64,000 nt of DNA from Tautonia plasticadhaerens. GTDB taxonomy: Bacteria; Planctomycetota; Planctomycetia; Isosphaerales; Isosphaeraceae. The position numbers and the translations under genes were made by a program. Below the pieces are notes generated by a model. It was not told the origin of the DNA, did not search any database, and was given only the letters and a program-made list of their open reading frames with translations. Below are positions 37,187-46,419 of this stretch, in pieces (position 1 is the stretch's first letter; every line of letters starts with the position of its first letter). The stretch spans positions 1,736,001 through 1,800,000 of the forward strand of contig NZ_CP036426.1 of NCBI RefSeq assembly GCF_007752535.1. The letters are read 5' to 3'.

Positions 37187-38527
37187 ATGGGATACGACAG
37201 CTTCTTGCTCCTCGCCCAGCAGGCCGCCGAGCCTTCGGGCGTCAACCTGGCGAACTTCATCCCCTTCTCGATCCTCCACTTCCTGGAGTTCGCCATCTGG
37301 GGGGCGTGGTATGTCGTCCTGGGCAATTACCTGAACGCCAAGGGCTTCTCCCGGCCCGCCATCGGCCGGATTTACGGCACGATGGCGCTGGGCGCGATCA
37401 TCTCGCCGATGATCCTGGGCACGGTGGCCGACAAGTATCTGAACACCGAGGACGTCATCGGCGGGTCGCACCTGATCGGCGGCGTGCTGCTGCTGGTCAT
37501 GTCCCGGATGAACCGGCCGAGCACGTTCTTCGCGGCGGCGCTGGGATATGCGCTGGTCTTCTCGCCGACGCTCTCGCTGGTCAACGCGATCGTCTTCGAG
37601 CACATCGACAACGCGAACAACTTCCCGTACATCCGGGTCTTCGGGACGATCGGCTGGATCCTCGCCGGCCTGTCGCTGAAGCTGCTGCTGAAGCCCGACC
37701 GCCCGGTGGACAACAAGCCGATCCTGCTGGCGGCAGCCCTGTCCTTCGTCCTGGGGATCTTCGCCTTCACGCTGCCGGACACGCCGCCCAAGTCGACGGG
37801 CGTGGGGGCCTTCCCGGCCCTCGAGGCGCTCGGGATGCTCGCCGAGCCGACCACCGCGGTCTTCTTCGCGGTGACGCTGGTGATCTCGATGGCGATGGGG
37901 TTGTACTTCGCCTTCGGAGCCCTGTTCATCGAGCAGCGGGGCGGGGTCCGCTCCGAGAACGTGGGGCCGATCATGACGATCGGCCAGGCGGTCGAGATCG
38001 GCTTCATGCTCTCGCTGCCCTGGTTCATCCGGGAGCTGGGCATGCCGGTCGTGCTGGCCGTGGGCGTGACCGCCTGGGCCCTCCGGTTCGCCTTCTTCAC
38101 CACGGCCTCGACGGGCAGGTACTTCCCGCTCATCCTGGCGGGGGTGGCGCTGCACGGCCTCTGCTTCGACTTCTACTTCGCCGCCGGGTTCATCCACGTC
38201 GAGAACCTGGCCGATGAGTCGATCCGCAACAGCTCCCAGGCCCTCTTCGCGGTGGTCGTCTACGGCCTCGGCATGTACCTCGGGACCGAGGGTTCCGGGT
38301 GGCTGAACCAGAAGTTCACCCGGGAGGAAGCCCCGGCGACGGCCGGCCAGCCTCCCGTCCGGACGACCGACTGGCGGACCTTCTGGCTGCTCCCGACCAT
38401 CGCCGTGACGATCTCCCTGCTGGCCTTCCTCGCCTCGCTCGTGCTCGTGCCGGAGGCCGCCCAGCCCGAGATGGAGCCCGAAGCCGAGGCGGCCGCGGCC
38501 GCGGCGGCCGAACTCGAGATCCCCTGA
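37187..38527 (+). CDS. Major facilitator transporter, nucleoside-permease type
   Basis: 446 residues with about 12 hydrophobic helices, most like the NupG/XapB nucleoside:H+ symporter branch. The N-terminus has FSILHFLEFAIWGAWYVVLG then NYLNAKGFSRPAIGRIYGTM. The centre has ANNFPYIRVFGTIGWILAGL, and a C-terminal Ala/Glu-rich tail follows (EPEAEAAAAAAAELEIP). The substrate is not certain; planctomycete members of this branch are often near nucleoside or sugar genes, but none is adjacent here. The start at 37187 keeps a short amphipathic lead; the upstream frame (37088) is unlikely. A perfect hairpin 43 nt after the stop should end the transcript. Confidence 0.87.
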   Translation: MGYDSFLLLAQQAAEPSGVNLANFIPFSILHFLEFAIWGAWYVVLGNYLNAKGFSRPAIGRIYGTMALGAIISPMILGTVADKYLNTEDVIGGSHLIGGVLLLVMSRMNRPSTFFAAALGYALVFSPTLSLVNAIVFEHIDNANNFPYIRVFGTIGWILAGLSLKLLLKPDRPVDNKPILLAAALSFVLGIFAFTLPDTPPKSTGVGAFPALEALGMLAEPTTAVFFAVTLVISMAMGLYFAFGALFIEQRGGVRSENVGPIMTIGQAVEIGFMLSLPWFIRELGMPVVLAVGVTAWALRFAFFTTASTGRYFPLILAGVALHGLCFDFYFAAGFIHVENLADESIRNSSQALFAVVVYGLGMYLGTEGSGWLNQKFTREEAPATAGQPPVRTTDWRTFWLLPTIAVTISLLAFLASLVLVPEAAQPEMEPEAEAAAAAAAELEIP

Positions 38528-38570
38528 TCGGCCGGATAGGTCTCCCCCGGCTCGGGTCGTTTCCCTCCCC

Positions 38571-38606
38571 GGACCGGCCCGCCGAGGCGCCTCGGCGGGC
38601 CGGTCC
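38571..38606 (+). terminator. Perfect 36-nt palindrome downstream of the MFS gene
   Basis: Two 18-nt halves (38571-38588 and 38589-38606) are exact complements, giving a stem of 16 bp with a GCGC loop. It lies 43 nt past the MFS stop. There is no T-tract, but it is the strongest stem in this part of the window and sits where a terminator is expected. Confidence 0.65.
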
Positions 38607-38740
38607 CGCGTCAATATCCCGGCCCGACGCCCGAAGATCCTGGTGTCATGCCCCGCGGCCGGCCCCCGATCCGAGGGAGGCCGGGGGCAACGAGCCGAGA
38701 CGAAGCCACGCGATCACCGGACGACGGGAGGGCCGACGCC

Positions 38741-39682
38741 ATGTGCAAGAAGCGGCGCTGCAGCACCGAGGGGATCCGATTCCTCGACGAGAACGCGAAT
38801 CCCGCCCCCGCCGGGCCCTCGCCGGCCCCGAAGACGCCCGGGAAGCGACGTCGGGAGTGGCCGATCGGCACGATGACCTTCCTCGCCGTTGTCGGGGTCG
38901 GCGGCCTCATCCGCTCCGGGGCCCTGCGCGGCGAGATCGAGGCGAAGGCCGTCATCGAGGACCGCGTCGAGGTGGATGATGCCCCCCGGATCGAGGTCGA
39001 GACCTTCGAGGGGCCCGTCCGGATCCATCGCGGGGCCGTCGGGGAGGTCTCCTACCAGGTCGAGACCTCGGCCAGGGGAGACGACGAGGGAGACGCCCGA
39101 CGCGCCCTCGACCTGATCCGCCCCGTGATCCGGGCCGACCGCGGGGCCGTCCGGATCCGGGTCGACCACGCCAACACCCCCGGCGGCTGGTCCGGCCACG
39201 CCGAGGTCCGCCTGGAGGTGCCGGCCGATTCCCAGGTCCGGGTCGTCACCCGGAACGGCCGGGTCCGGGTCGAGGAGATCCACGGTTCGGTCGCCGTCAA
39301 GACCGGCAACGGCCGGATCGAGGTCGAGGACTCCGCCGGCCCGATCGTGCTGGAGACCTCCAACGGTTCGATCGACTGCGAGGCCGACGACGCCATCGTC
39401 TCGGCCGAGACGTCCAACGGCTCGATCAGTTTCCGCGGTTCGCTCGCCCCCGGCTCCTCCCGCCTGACCACCAGCAACGGCTCGGTCGACGTCGAGCTGC
39501 CCGAGCACGGCCGGTTCCGGATCGACGCCGATTCCCGCAACGGCCGGGTCGTCTCGGACTTCCCCCTCGATCGGGGGGACGACGGGGCGACCGCCGTGCT
39601 CGCCTCGTCCGACGGGGGCTCGGCCGATCCCCGGCTCCTGATCCGCACCCGCAACGGGGCGATCCGGATCGAGCAGGACTGA
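38741..39682 (+). CDS. Membrane-anchored DUF4097-like beta-repeat protein
   Basis: 313 residues. A short cytoplasmic head with CKKRRC is followed by a hydrophobic segment near 43-60 (WPIGTMTFLAVVGVGGLIRS). A long extracytoplasmic part then shows repeats of about 20 residues with NG turns (TRNGRVRVEEIHGSV, KTGNGRIEVEDSAG, ETSNGSIDCEADDA, ETSNGSISFRGSLA, TTSNGSVDVELPEH). This is the DUF4097/DUF4098 pattern, predicted to form a beta-solenoid and sometimes called putative adhesin. Function unknown. Start at ATG 38741, with GGGAG 10 nt upstream. It is flanked by strong hairpins on both sides, so it is probably a single-gene unit. Confidence 0.8.
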   Translation: MCKKRRCSTEGIRFLDENANPAPAGPSPAPKTPGKRRREWPIGTMTFLAVVGVGGLIRSGALRGEIEAKAVIEDRVEVDDAPRIEVETFEGPVRIHRGAVGEVSYQVETSARGDDEGDARRALDLIRPVIRADRGAVRIRVDHANTPGGWSGHAEVRLEVPADSQVRVVTRNGRVRVEEIHGSVAVKTGNGRIEVEDSAGPIVLETSNGSIDCEADDAIVSAETSNGSISFRGSLAPGSSRLTTSNGSVDVELPEHGRFRIDADSRNGRVVSDFPLDRGDDGATAVLASSDGGSADPRLLIRTRNGAIRIEQD

Positions 39683-39725
39683 CCCGCACCCGACGCCCGC
39701 CGCAGCCGATTCGGACGCCGCATTC

Positions 39726-39759
39726 GACGGCCGCCCCCCTTGCCGGGGGGGCGGCCGTC
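39726..39759 (+). terminator. Hairpin after the DUF4097-like gene
   Basis: Perfect 14-bp stem (GACGGCCGCCCCCC at 39726-39739, complement 39746-39759) with a 6-nt loop, 43 nt past the stop codon. It separates this gene from ispH. Confidence 0.65.
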
Positions 39760-39865
39760 GGGCGTTCCGGGCGGGAGCTGCCTTCGGGCCGTCTTCCCGA
39801 AGCGGGGGGCTGTCGCATACATTAGGGTCGAAGGTTCTCCCGACCCGAGAGAGGTACGCGCCGCG

Positions 39866-40822
39866 ATGAAGATCATCCTGGCCAATCCCCGCGGCTTCTG
39901 CGCGGGCGTGAACATGGCCATCGACAGCCTGGAGCGGGCCCTGGACCTGTTCGGGGCCCCGCTCTACGTCTACCACGAGATCGTGCACAACAAGCACGTC
40001 GTCGAGCGGTTCAAGGGCCGCGGCGTGGTCTTCGTCGAGTCGATCTCCGAGGTCCCCGAGGGATCCCCGGTCCTCTACAGCGCCCACGGCGTCTCCCCCC
40101 AGATCCGCACCGAGGCCCGGTCCCGCGCCCTCAAGGCCATCGACGCCACCTGCCCGCTGGTGACCAAGGTGCACCTGGAGGCGGTCAAGTACGCGAAGCT
40201 CGGCTATACCATCGTCCTGATCGGCCACGAGGGGCACGACGAGGTCATCGGCACGATGGGGGAGGCCCCTGAGCGGATGATCCTCGTGGAGTCGGTCGAG
40301 GACGTCGATCGGCTAGACGTGAACCCCGAGAAGATCGCCTACCTGACGCAGACGACCCTGAGCGTCGACGACGCCAACGTCATCATCGCCGCCCTCCGCC
40401 GCAAGTTCCCCCAGATCGCCAACCCGCCCAAGGACGACATCTGCTACGCCACCCAGAACCGCCAGGACGCCGTCCGCAAGCTGGCCGAGCGGGCCGACCT
40501 CGTCCTGGTGCTGGGCAGCCAGAACAGCTCCAACAGCCGGAGGCTGGCCGAGCTGGCCCTCGACCTGGGCCGCAAGGCCCACCTGATCGACGGCGCGGCC
40601 GAGATCCGCGACGAGTGGTTCGACGGCGTCGACACCGTGCTCATCACCGCCGGGGCCAGCGCCCCCGAGGACGTCGTCCAGGAGTGCATCGCCCTGCTCC
40701 AGGACCGCTTCGGCGCGACCATGACCGAGGAAGTCGTTCGGGAGGAGGACGTCACCTTCCCCCTGCCGAAGACGCTCCGCGAGCTGCTCCCGGCCTCCGC
40801 CCTGAAGGTCGTCGGCCGCTGA
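39866..40822 (+). CDS. ispH: 4-hydroxy-3-methylbut-2-enyl diphosphate reductase
   Basis: Last step of the non-mevalonate pathway, making IPP and DMAPP with an Fe-S cluster. 318 residues, normal length. The three cluster cysteines are in NPRGFCAGV (about residue 12), DATCPLVTKVH and DDICYATQNRQ. Substrate His residues are in YHEIVHN and IGHEGHDEVIGTMGE. GSQNSSNSRRLAELA and TAGASAPEDVVQE complete the family pattern. Start at 39866 (MKIILANPRGFC) is standard; the longer frame from 39740 runs into the upstream hairpin. Isoprenoid supply here also feeds carrier lipids for the envelope genes elsewhere in the window. Confidence 0.97.
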   Translation: MKIILANPRGFCAGVNMAIDSLERALDLFGAPLYVYHEIVHNKHVVERFKGRGVVFVESISEVPEGSPVLYSAHGVSPQIRTEARSRALKAIDATCPLVTKVHLEAVKYAKLGYTIVLIGHEGHDEVIGTMGEAPERMILVESVEDVDRLDVNPEKIAYLTQTTLSVDDANVIIAALRRKFPQIANPPKDDICYATQNRQDAVRKLAERADLVLVLGSQNSSNSRRLAELALDLGRKAHLIDGAAEIRDEWFDGVDTVLITAGASAPEDVVQECIALLQDRFGATMTEEVVREEDVTFPLPKTLRELLPASALKVVGR

Positions 40823-40831
40823 ATCGCCCGG

Positions 40832-41467
40832 TCACCCCGAGCCCGGCCAGGCGGGGACCTCGACCGGGTTCCCGCTCTCCACGTCGAAGAAGCGGACGTC
40901 CCGGGTCGCGGTGTCGAGCGTCGCGAAGGTCCGGGAGGTCGCGACCACCGGGGCCGAGATGATCGAACCGGGGTTCACCACCAGGCGATCCCGGCTCGAT
41001 CGATACCACATCGGACGGTGGGTGTGGCCATGCACGATCGCGTCGGCCCCCAGGGTATCGAGGTACGAGTCGAGCACGTACGGCGGGTGCGTCCTCGGAG
41101 CGATGAATTCCATGTCCCCCCTCGGGGAGCCGTGCACCACCACCACGATCATCCCCCCCCGCTCCAGCACCAGGCTCGACTCCAGGCGTTTGAGCGCCTC
41201 CAGCGTCTCCTCACCCGGGGTCCCGCCGCCGAACTCGTCCGGCTCGCCCGGCCCCCGCTCCAGGGCCCATCGGTCGTGGTTGCCCCGCACCGACGGGATC
41301 TGCCGCCCCTCCAGGAACGCGACCGCCCGGTCGGGGGACGGCCCGTAGCCGACGAGGTCGCCGGCGCAGACGATCGCCCCCGCCCCCATCACGGTCAGGT
41401 GCGCCCAGGCCAGTTCCAGGCCGATCGGGTCGCCGTGCACGTCGGAAATCAGGCCGAGCAGGCTCAT
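40832..41467 (-). CDS. Metallophosphoesterase, YfcE/MJ0936 type
   Basis: 211 residues with all five calcineurin-like motifs: SDVHGDPIGLE (about residue 8), GDLVGYGPSPD, RGNHDRWALE, VVHGSPRGDMEF and HGHTHRP, then NPGSI. The two-metal site should be intact. Family members hydrolyse phosphodiesters or act on nucleotides, and the physiological substrate is unknown. Start at ATG 41467. It is convergent with ispH (9 nt between stops) and 60 nt downstream of the PNPOx-like gene on the same strand. Confidence 0.92.
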   Translation of the reverse strand: MSLLGLISDVHGDPIGLELAWAHLTVMGAGAIVCAGDLVGYGPSPDRAVAFLEGRQIPSVRGNHDRWALERGPGEPDEFGGGTPGEETLEALKRLESSLVLERGGMIVVVVHGSPRGDMEFIAPRTHPPYVLDSYLDTLGADAIVHGHTHRPMWYRSSRDRLVVNPGSIISAPVVATSRTFATLDTATRDVRFFDVESGNPVEVPAWPGSG

Positions 41468-41527
41468 GGGCGGGTCGGTCCCAATGCGTCGGGCGATCGA
41501 TCGATCGCCCGTCCTGGATCCTCGTGG

Positions 41528-41980
41528 TCAGTCCCCGCCGATCGGGACCTCATGATATTCCAGGGCCCACTCCCGCATGAACCTCGCCCGACTCGGGGCG
41601 ATGCGGTAGACGATCAGGTCGGGGTTGTCGATCGAGCCCAGGTAGTTCCGGAGCAGGGGGTTGGCGTCCCAGATCTCCTGGAGCGTCTCCCGGTCGTCGA
41701 GGACCTCGGCCGTCCCGGTGATGCGGACCTGGTCGTGCGCAGCGTCCAGGTAGCAGAGCTCGACCCGGGGGTTCGCGGCCAGCTCCGCCGTCTTGTGATA
41801 CCCCTTCAGGTTGGCGACGTAGACGGTGAACCCGTCGGTCCGGACCGGGGAGACCGGCCGGACCCGGGGCTGATCGCCGTCGATCGAGGCGAGCATCGGG
41901 AATCTCGCTGCGATCATCACCGCCCGGGCCAGCTCGGGCAGGCGAGCCGGGTCGATCGGCTCGGGGGCGGGTTTGGTCAT
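41528..41980 (-). CDS. Pyridoxamine 5'-phosphate oxidase-like flavoprotein
   Basis: 150 residues, the split-barrel flavin-binding fold: ARFPMLASIDGDQPRVRPVS, then TVYVANLKGYHKTAELAANP and ARVELCYLDAAHDQVRITG, and a short C-terminus. It lacks the length and substrate motifs of true PdxH and belongs to the general-stress/FMN- or F420-binding small proteins of unknown function. Start at 41980 (MTKPAPEPIDPARLPELA); the frame to 42109 is Arg/Pro-rich shadow. It probably forms a two-gene unit with the phosphoesterase and is divergent from the LRR gene. Confidence 0.85.
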   Translation of the reverse strand: MTKPAPEPIDPARLPELARAVMIAARFPMLASIDGDQPRVRPVSPVRTDGFTVYVANLKGYHKTAELAANPRVELCYLDAAHDQVRITGTAEVLDDRETLQEIWDANPLLRNYLGSIDNPDLIVYRIAPSRARFMREWALEYHEVPIGGD

Positions 41981-42447
41981 GGGGAGGGTCTCCGGGGGTG
42001 GGGGGGGCGTGCCGGGGCATCGGGACCGTCCCCCCGATCGAGGGTAGGGCCATCGACGTGATCGCGGGCGGTCGACCCGGCCGGACGGTCGGGACCTCCG
42101 GGAAGACACCTCCGGGTTCGCGGCCCGGGGGAGGGCGCCAATCCGGCCCTTCGGGGATCTCCGCCCGCGCCCTCGCCCCGGGCGGACTCGATCCGATCAC
42201 CCGCCGGCTCCGGGGATGGCAGCCCGGCCCGGCCGGGCGAGGCCCCGTCGCCGGACTATCGCGACCGGCCGCCGTCGTGTCAAGCGGCCGGGGCCGATCG
42301 GCCGTCGGCCCCTTGATCGCCGCGGCGATCGGCGGCAGGTTAGTGATATCCGGGGGGATTGGGGCCATCCGGGCCCGATGGCCGGCCACCCCGGCGCAGC
42401 CAATTCGGAGATCAACACGACCGATGGACCACCGGAGGATCCCCGCC
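41981..42447. other. Divergent promoter stretch between PNPOx-like and LRR genes
   Basis: 467 bases between two divergent starts. The open frames in it are Pro/Arg-rich and show no motif. GGAGG at 42434-42438 is the LRR gene's ribosome site. No RNA gene or long repeat was seen. Confidence 0.5.
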
Positions 42448-43278
42448 ATGAGCCGACACGCCGCGATCGCCCTCGCGCCGCTGGCGGCCGCCCTGTCGCT
42501 GGCCCTGGCCGCCCCCCGTGCGGCGGCCGCCGAGGGGCCGTTCCCCGACGCCAAGCTCGAGACCGCCGTCCGGGAGGCCCTCAAGCGAGGACCCGACGCT
42601 GCCCTGGACGACGACGCCCTCCGAGACCTCTACATCCTCGAAGCCCCCTCCGCCGGGATCGCCGACCTCGGTGGCCTCGAGCGCTGCCCCAACCTCGCCC
42701 TGATCGACCTGAAGGGGAACGACGTCTCCGACGTCGGTCCGCTCAAGGACCTGGAGAACCTCCAGTCGCTGGATCTCTCGGGCAACGAGGTGGAGGATCT
42801 CGGGCCGCTCGCCGGGCTGGAGAAGCTCCAGTACCTGGAGCTGAGCGACAACGCCGTCTCCTCGATCGAGCCGCTCGCCGGGCTGGTCAACCTGCGGTCG
42901 CTCTACCTCTCGGGCAATGAGATCGAGCAAATCGGGGCGCTGGCGAAGCTCACCCGGCTCTCCTCGCTCTACCTCGGCGGCAACGCGATCGTCGACCTCT
43001 CCCCGCTGGGGACGGTCACCCGGCTCTCCACCCTCGACCTGAGCGGCAACGCCATCGAGGATGTCTCCCCCCTCGGGTCCCAAACCGACCTCCGGATGCT
43101 CTTCCTCGGCGACAACCCCGTCACCGACCTCGGCCCGCTGGTCTCCTGGGCGTCCGAGGATGCCGAAGGGCCCAAGCGATTCGCCCCGTACCTGGAACTC
43201 TACCTCGGCGGGATCGAGGTCCCCGACGACCAGCTCGCGAAGTTGGAGGAGGCCGGCGTCCGGGTCCACCGGGGTTGA
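42448..43278 (+). CDS. Secreted leucine-rich-repeat protein
   Basis: 276 residues with a signal peptide (RHAAIALAPLAAALSLALAA, cleavage near AAAAEG). About seven repeats of the internalin-type 22-residue LRR follow from about residue 60 (for example LENLQSLDLSGNEVEDLGPL, then LEKLQYLELSDNAVSSIEPL, then LVNLRSLYLSGNEIEQIGAL). Asn and Asp fill the usual ladder positions. The last repeat is interrupted by an acidic insert near SEDAEGPKRF. The role is probably protein binding at the cell envelope; no partner can be inferred. Start at 42448, with GGAGG 9 nt upstream; the open frame to 41998 is low-complexity. It is convergent with endonuclease III (12 nt). Confidence 0.9.
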   Translation: MSRHAAIALAPLAAALSLALAAPRAAAAEGPFPDAKLETAVREALKRGPDAALDDDALRDLYILEAPSAGIADLGGLERCPNLALIDLKGNDVSDVGPLKDLENLQSLDLSGNEVEDLGPLAGLEKLQYLELSDNAVSSIEPLAGLVNLRSLYLSGNEIEQIGALAKLTRLSSLYLGGNAIVDLSPLGTVTRLSTLDLSGNAIEDVSPLGSQTDLRMLFLGDNPVTDLGPLVSWASEDAEGPKRFAPYLELYLGGIEVPDDQLAKLEEAGVRVHRG

Positions 43279-43290
43279 CCCGGCGGCCGA

Positions 43291-43965
43291 TCAGCGGGAC
43301 GCCTCGACCCCGACCCGTTCGCACATCGGCCGCAGGGGACACGTCGAGCACCTCGGCCTCCCGGCGGTGCAGGTGAACTTGCCGAAGGGGACGAGGCGCT
43401 CGTTGATCTCGATCCAGTAGCGCCGGGGCAGGACGGCCGCCAGCGCCGCGGCGGTCTTCTCCGGCGTCGACGCGCGGACATAGCCCCATCGATTGACGAT
43501 CCGGTGGACGTGCACGTCCACCGCGATCGCCGGCACCCCGAAGCCGACCGCCAGCGTCAGCGCGGCGATCTTCGGCCCGACCCCCCGGAACGCGGTCATC
43601 CCCTCGATCGAGTCGGGCACCTCCCCCCCGTGCTCGTCGACGACCCTGCGGGCGATCTCCTTCAGGTCCCGGGCCTTGGCGGCGGGGAATCCGACCCCCC
43701 GGAGCAGCCCGACCAGCCTCCCCTCGTCCATCGCGGCGAGTCGCTCGGGCGTGCGGGCCTCCTCGAACAGGCGGAGGCAGGCGGCCAGGGTCGTCTCGTC
43801 CCGGGTCCGGGCCGAGATCAGGGCGCCGACAAGCTGCTCGAACGGCGAGTCGTAGCCCCGGTCCCTCAGGTCGAACATCGCCGCCTTCGGGTACGGGGCG
43901 ACGGCGACGCGCAGCCGCCGGAAGGCCTCGTCGATGTCGAACGGCTCGGTCCGGGGCTCGGACAT
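43291..43965 (-). CDS. nth: Endonuclease III (base-excision DNA glycosylase)
   Basis: Removes oxidised pyrimidines and nicks abasic sites. 224 residues. The HhH-GPD fold is plain: FRGVGPKIAALTLAVGFG with the catalytic Lys after the Gly-rich hairpin, and AIAVDVHVHRIVNRWGY with the catalytic Asp. The C-terminal 4Fe-4S cluster has the exact CX6CX2CX5C spacing (CTAGRPRC, STC, PLRPMC). All catalytic features are present. Start at 43965 (MSEPRTEPFD), with GAGGTG a few bases upstream; the longer frame to 44049 overlaps the promoter of the divergent haem-protein gene. Confidence 0.95.
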   Translation of the reverse strand: MSEPRTEPFDIDEAFRRLRVAVAPYPKAAMFDLRDRGYDSPFEQLVGALISARTRDETTLAACLRLFEEARTPERLAAMDEGRLVGLLRGVGFPAAKARDLKEIARRVVDEHGGEVPDSIEGMTAFRGVGPKIAALTLAVGFGVPAIAVDVHVHRIVNRWGYVRASTPEKTAAALAAVLPRRYWIEINERLVPFGKFTCTAGRPRCSTCPLRPMCERVGVEASR

Positions 43966-44110
43966 CTGGGCACCTCGGGGCGCTCGGGCCTCGGTCAGTC
44001 GGGGGTCGGCGGGGGCCGATTGTGGAGCGAGTTCGACCCGCACTATCATAGGGAAGTCCCCGCCGCACCGAGACCGCCCCGGCCCCGATCACCGACCGAG
44101 ACCTCGCCCG

Positions 44111-45379
44111 ATGCCGCTGACCGCCTCGCTGGTGCTCGCGATGACCGTCGGCCCTCGGGCCGACGACTCCATTCCGCTCGCCTGGCCTTCCGGGCCGATG
44201 GAAGTCCGGGTCGCCCTGGCGGGACCGATCGGTTCCGACGAGGCGGATGACGCCGTCGGGCGGCCGATCGACTTCCGCCCCCCGGGCGGGACGGGCGCCG
44301 ACCCCCCGATCGGAACCCTCCGCATCGCCGGGGCCCGACTCGAGGACGAGGGCCGGACGCTCGTGCTGCTGACGGATCCCCACCCGGCCGAGGCGTCCTA
44401 CGCCTCCGAGCTGCCGGGCGGGCTCGGCCCGCTGCGGTACGACCTCTCGGGCGTCGAGGCCACCTGGACCGCCGAGGGAGGGGCCGAGCCGGGCTGGGCC
44501 GGCTGGTTGCCGGACCTGGATCTGGACCGGTCCCGGGACCTGACCCGGGGCTCCGCCGAGCACGACCGGGCCTTCGACCTCCTCGGGACGCCGGGCACCC
44601 TGACCCTCCGGACCCTGGTCGCGCTGCCCGAGGGGCAAATCCCCCTGGCGGTCGAGGCCGACCGATCGTTCGAGGCCGAGGTCGCGTTCCTCCCGCTGGA
44701 CGTCGGCCCGGGGCACGAGGCCGAGGGGGTCGTCGACTCGTTCGGCGAGCCCTCCGAGCTGTTCCTGACCATACCGACCGGTCCCGGGCCCGGTGCCGAG
44801 TCCGACCGTGGATTCCCCTCGCTCCGGGTCTCGTTCACGCCGGCCGAAGGGGAGCCGGCCCGGCCGATCACCCGGTCGGACCAGATCCTCCCCTGGGCGC
44901 CCGCCCCGCCGGCCGGGTCGGCCGCCGTGCCCCCGCTGCCCGATGCGCTCGAAGGGGGGGACGCGACCCGGGGCGAGGCGGTCTTCTTCGCCGAGAAGGG
45001 GAAGTGCTCGGCCTGTCACCGGGTCGGCGACCGGGGCGGCGAGGTCGGGCCGGACCTGACCGGGATCGGCGACCGGCAGGACCGGGCGGCCCTGTACCAC
45101 GCCATCGAGGCCCCCAGCGCCGCCATCGAGCCGGCCTACCTGCCCTACACGGTGGCGATGGCCGACGGCCGGGTCTTCTCCGGCGTGGTCCGGGCCGACG
45201 GGGGGGATCGGATCCGCGTGCTCGACGCCGACGCCAAGGCGGTGGAGCTTGACCGTGCGGAGGTCGAGGAGATCCGGCCCGTCTCCACGTCGATCATGCC
45301 CGTCGGGCTCGTCGGCGCCCTCGGCGAGGAGGATCTCCGGGACCTGCTCGCCTACCTGTCCGGTCTCCGGGGCGGATGA
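44111..45379 (+). CDS. Secreted haem-binding protein (Pirellula/Verrucomicrobium type)
   Basis: 422 residues with a short signal sequence (MPLTASLVLAMTVGPRADD). The first 290 residues are a beta-rich region with no recognised family. The C-terminal 120 residues match the Pirellula/Verrucomicrobium-type haem-binding domain: CSACHRVGDRGGEVGPDLTG with the CXXCH covalent-haem site, ending GEEDLRDLLAYLSGL. Between these runs IEAPSAAIEPAYLPYTVAMA then DGRVFSGVV. These domains are abundant in planctomycetes and are thought to carry electrons for exported dehydrogenases, though evidence is thin. Start at 44111. The stop overlaps an ATG of the next frame (ATGA), which suggests co-translation with the TPR gene. 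Confidence 0.83.
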   Translation: MPLTASLVLAMTVGPRADDSIPLAWPSGPMEVRVALAGPIGSDEADDAVGRPIDFRPPGGTGADPPIGTLRIAGARLEDEGRTLVLLTDPHPAEASYASELPGGLGPLRYDLSGVEATWTAEGGAEPGWAGWLPDLDLDRSRDLTRGSAEHDRAFDLLGTPGTLTLRTLVALPEGQIPLAVEADRSFEAEVAFLPLDVGPGHEAEGVVDSFGEPSELFLTIPTGPGPGAESDRGFPSLRVSFTPAEGEPARPITRSDQILPWAPAPPAGSAAVPPLPDALEGGDATRGEAVFFAEKGKCSACHRVGDRGGEVGPDLTGIGDRQDRAALYHAIEAPSAAIEPAYLPYTVAMADGRVFSGVVRADGGDRIRVLDADAKAVELDRAEVEEIRPVSTSIMPVGLVGALGEEDLRDLLAYLSGLRGG

Positions 45380-45441
45380 TCGGTCGTCCCGGCGCATCGG
45401 GGGTGATCGGGTCGGGCGTGGGATGCGGAGGGAGGGGCATC

Positions 45442-46419
45442 GTGCGGAACCTCGTCGTCTCGATCCTGGTGCTGTGCGGATTGGGCGCATGCCTGATGAT
45501 CCTCTCCCGGACGGCCGCCGAGCCGGCCGGACCTGCGGCCGAATCCCCCGACCCGGGGGGACCCCTCGAAGAGACGGACGACCTCGAAGTACGGGCGGAA
45601 CGCCACTTCCTCAGGGGGGATTACGAGGAGGCGGCCGGGACCTACCGCCAGGTCGTCCGCCGGCAGCCCGACGACGGCCTCGCCTGGGTCCGACTGGCCT
45701 ACGCGACCCACGAGCTGGGCGACTACGAGGCCGCCCTGCCGTTGCACGAACGCGCCTCGGGTTTCCCGGAGAATCGGGTCGCTTCGCTCTTCAAGCTCGG
45801 CTGCGCCCTCTCCCGACTCGGTCGGGTGGATGCCGCCATCGAAGCGATCGAGGATGCGGTCGAGGTGGGTTACCGGGACCGGGGCCGGGCCGAGCACGAG
45901 GAGGACCTCGCCCTGATCCGCGACGACCCCCGCTTCCGGACCCTGCTCAACCGCATGGCCCCTCCCCCCCCCGGCCGGGCCCCGCTGGACGTCCTGATCG
46001 GCCACTGGGCGCTGCGGGACCCGGAGAGCGGCCAGATCGCCGGCTTCTCGACCGTGCAGCGCATCGAGGACTCCCACGTCTACCTGGAGCAATGGAGCAC
46101 CTTCGAGGGCGGCATGGGACGGGGGATGGCCTACCTCGACCCAGAATCGGGGAAATACGAGCTGATCCGGGTCGATGCCCAGGGGGAGGTCCACCGCCTC
46201 CGAGGCTCGTTCGACGACGGCACGATCCGGCTCGACGGCGAGCGGGTGGTCTCTAGCGGGAGGACGACCGACCTGAGGGTCTCCTTCGAGCCGCAGTCCG
46301 ACGGTCGGATCCTCAGGACGTTCCTCGAATCCGAGGACGGGAGCGGGGGCTGGTCGGCGATCTCCCGGAGCATGCTCGTCCCCGAGGATCCCGCCTGGAG
46401 GATCCGGGGGCCTCGATGA
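45442..46419 (+). CDS. TPR protein with C-terminal beta domain
   Basis: 325 residues from GTG 45442. This start has GGAGGGAGGGG immediately upstream and begins a hydrophobic anchor (RNLVVSILVLCGLGACLMIL). An alternative ATG at 45376 overlaps the upstream stop (ATGA) and would add 22 residues. TPR-like helices run from about 50 to 160 (ERHFLRGDYEEAAGTYRQVV, AYATHELGDYEAALPLHERA, LGCALSRLGRVDAAIEAIED). The last 150 residues are beta-rich (LDVLIGHWALRDPESGQIAG, YLEQWSTFEGGMGRGMAYLD), resembling the DUF1579/lipocalin-like fold. Function unknown; probably periplasmic and membrane-anchored, translated with the haem protein. Confidence 0.75.
   Translation: MRNLVVSILVLCGLGACLMILSRTAAEPAGPAAESPDPGGPLEETDDLEVRAERHFLRGDYEEAAGTYRQVVRRQPDDGLAWVRLAYATHELGDYEAALPLHERASGFPENRVASLFKLGCALSRLGRVDAAIEAIEDAVEVGYRDRGRAEHEEDLALIRDDPRFRTLLNRMAPPPPGRAPLDVLIGHWALRDPESGQIAGFSTVQRIEDSHVYLEQWSTFEGGMGRGMAYLDPESGKYELIRVDAQGEVHRLRGSFDDGTIRLDGERVVSSGRTTDLRVSFEPQSDGRILRTFLESEDGSGGWSAISRSMLVPEDPAWRIRGPR

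Noticed and set aside
43121-45490. 789-codon minus-strand frame over nth and the haem protein
   Set aside because: It is out of frame with nth and antisense to the haem protein; no domain content.
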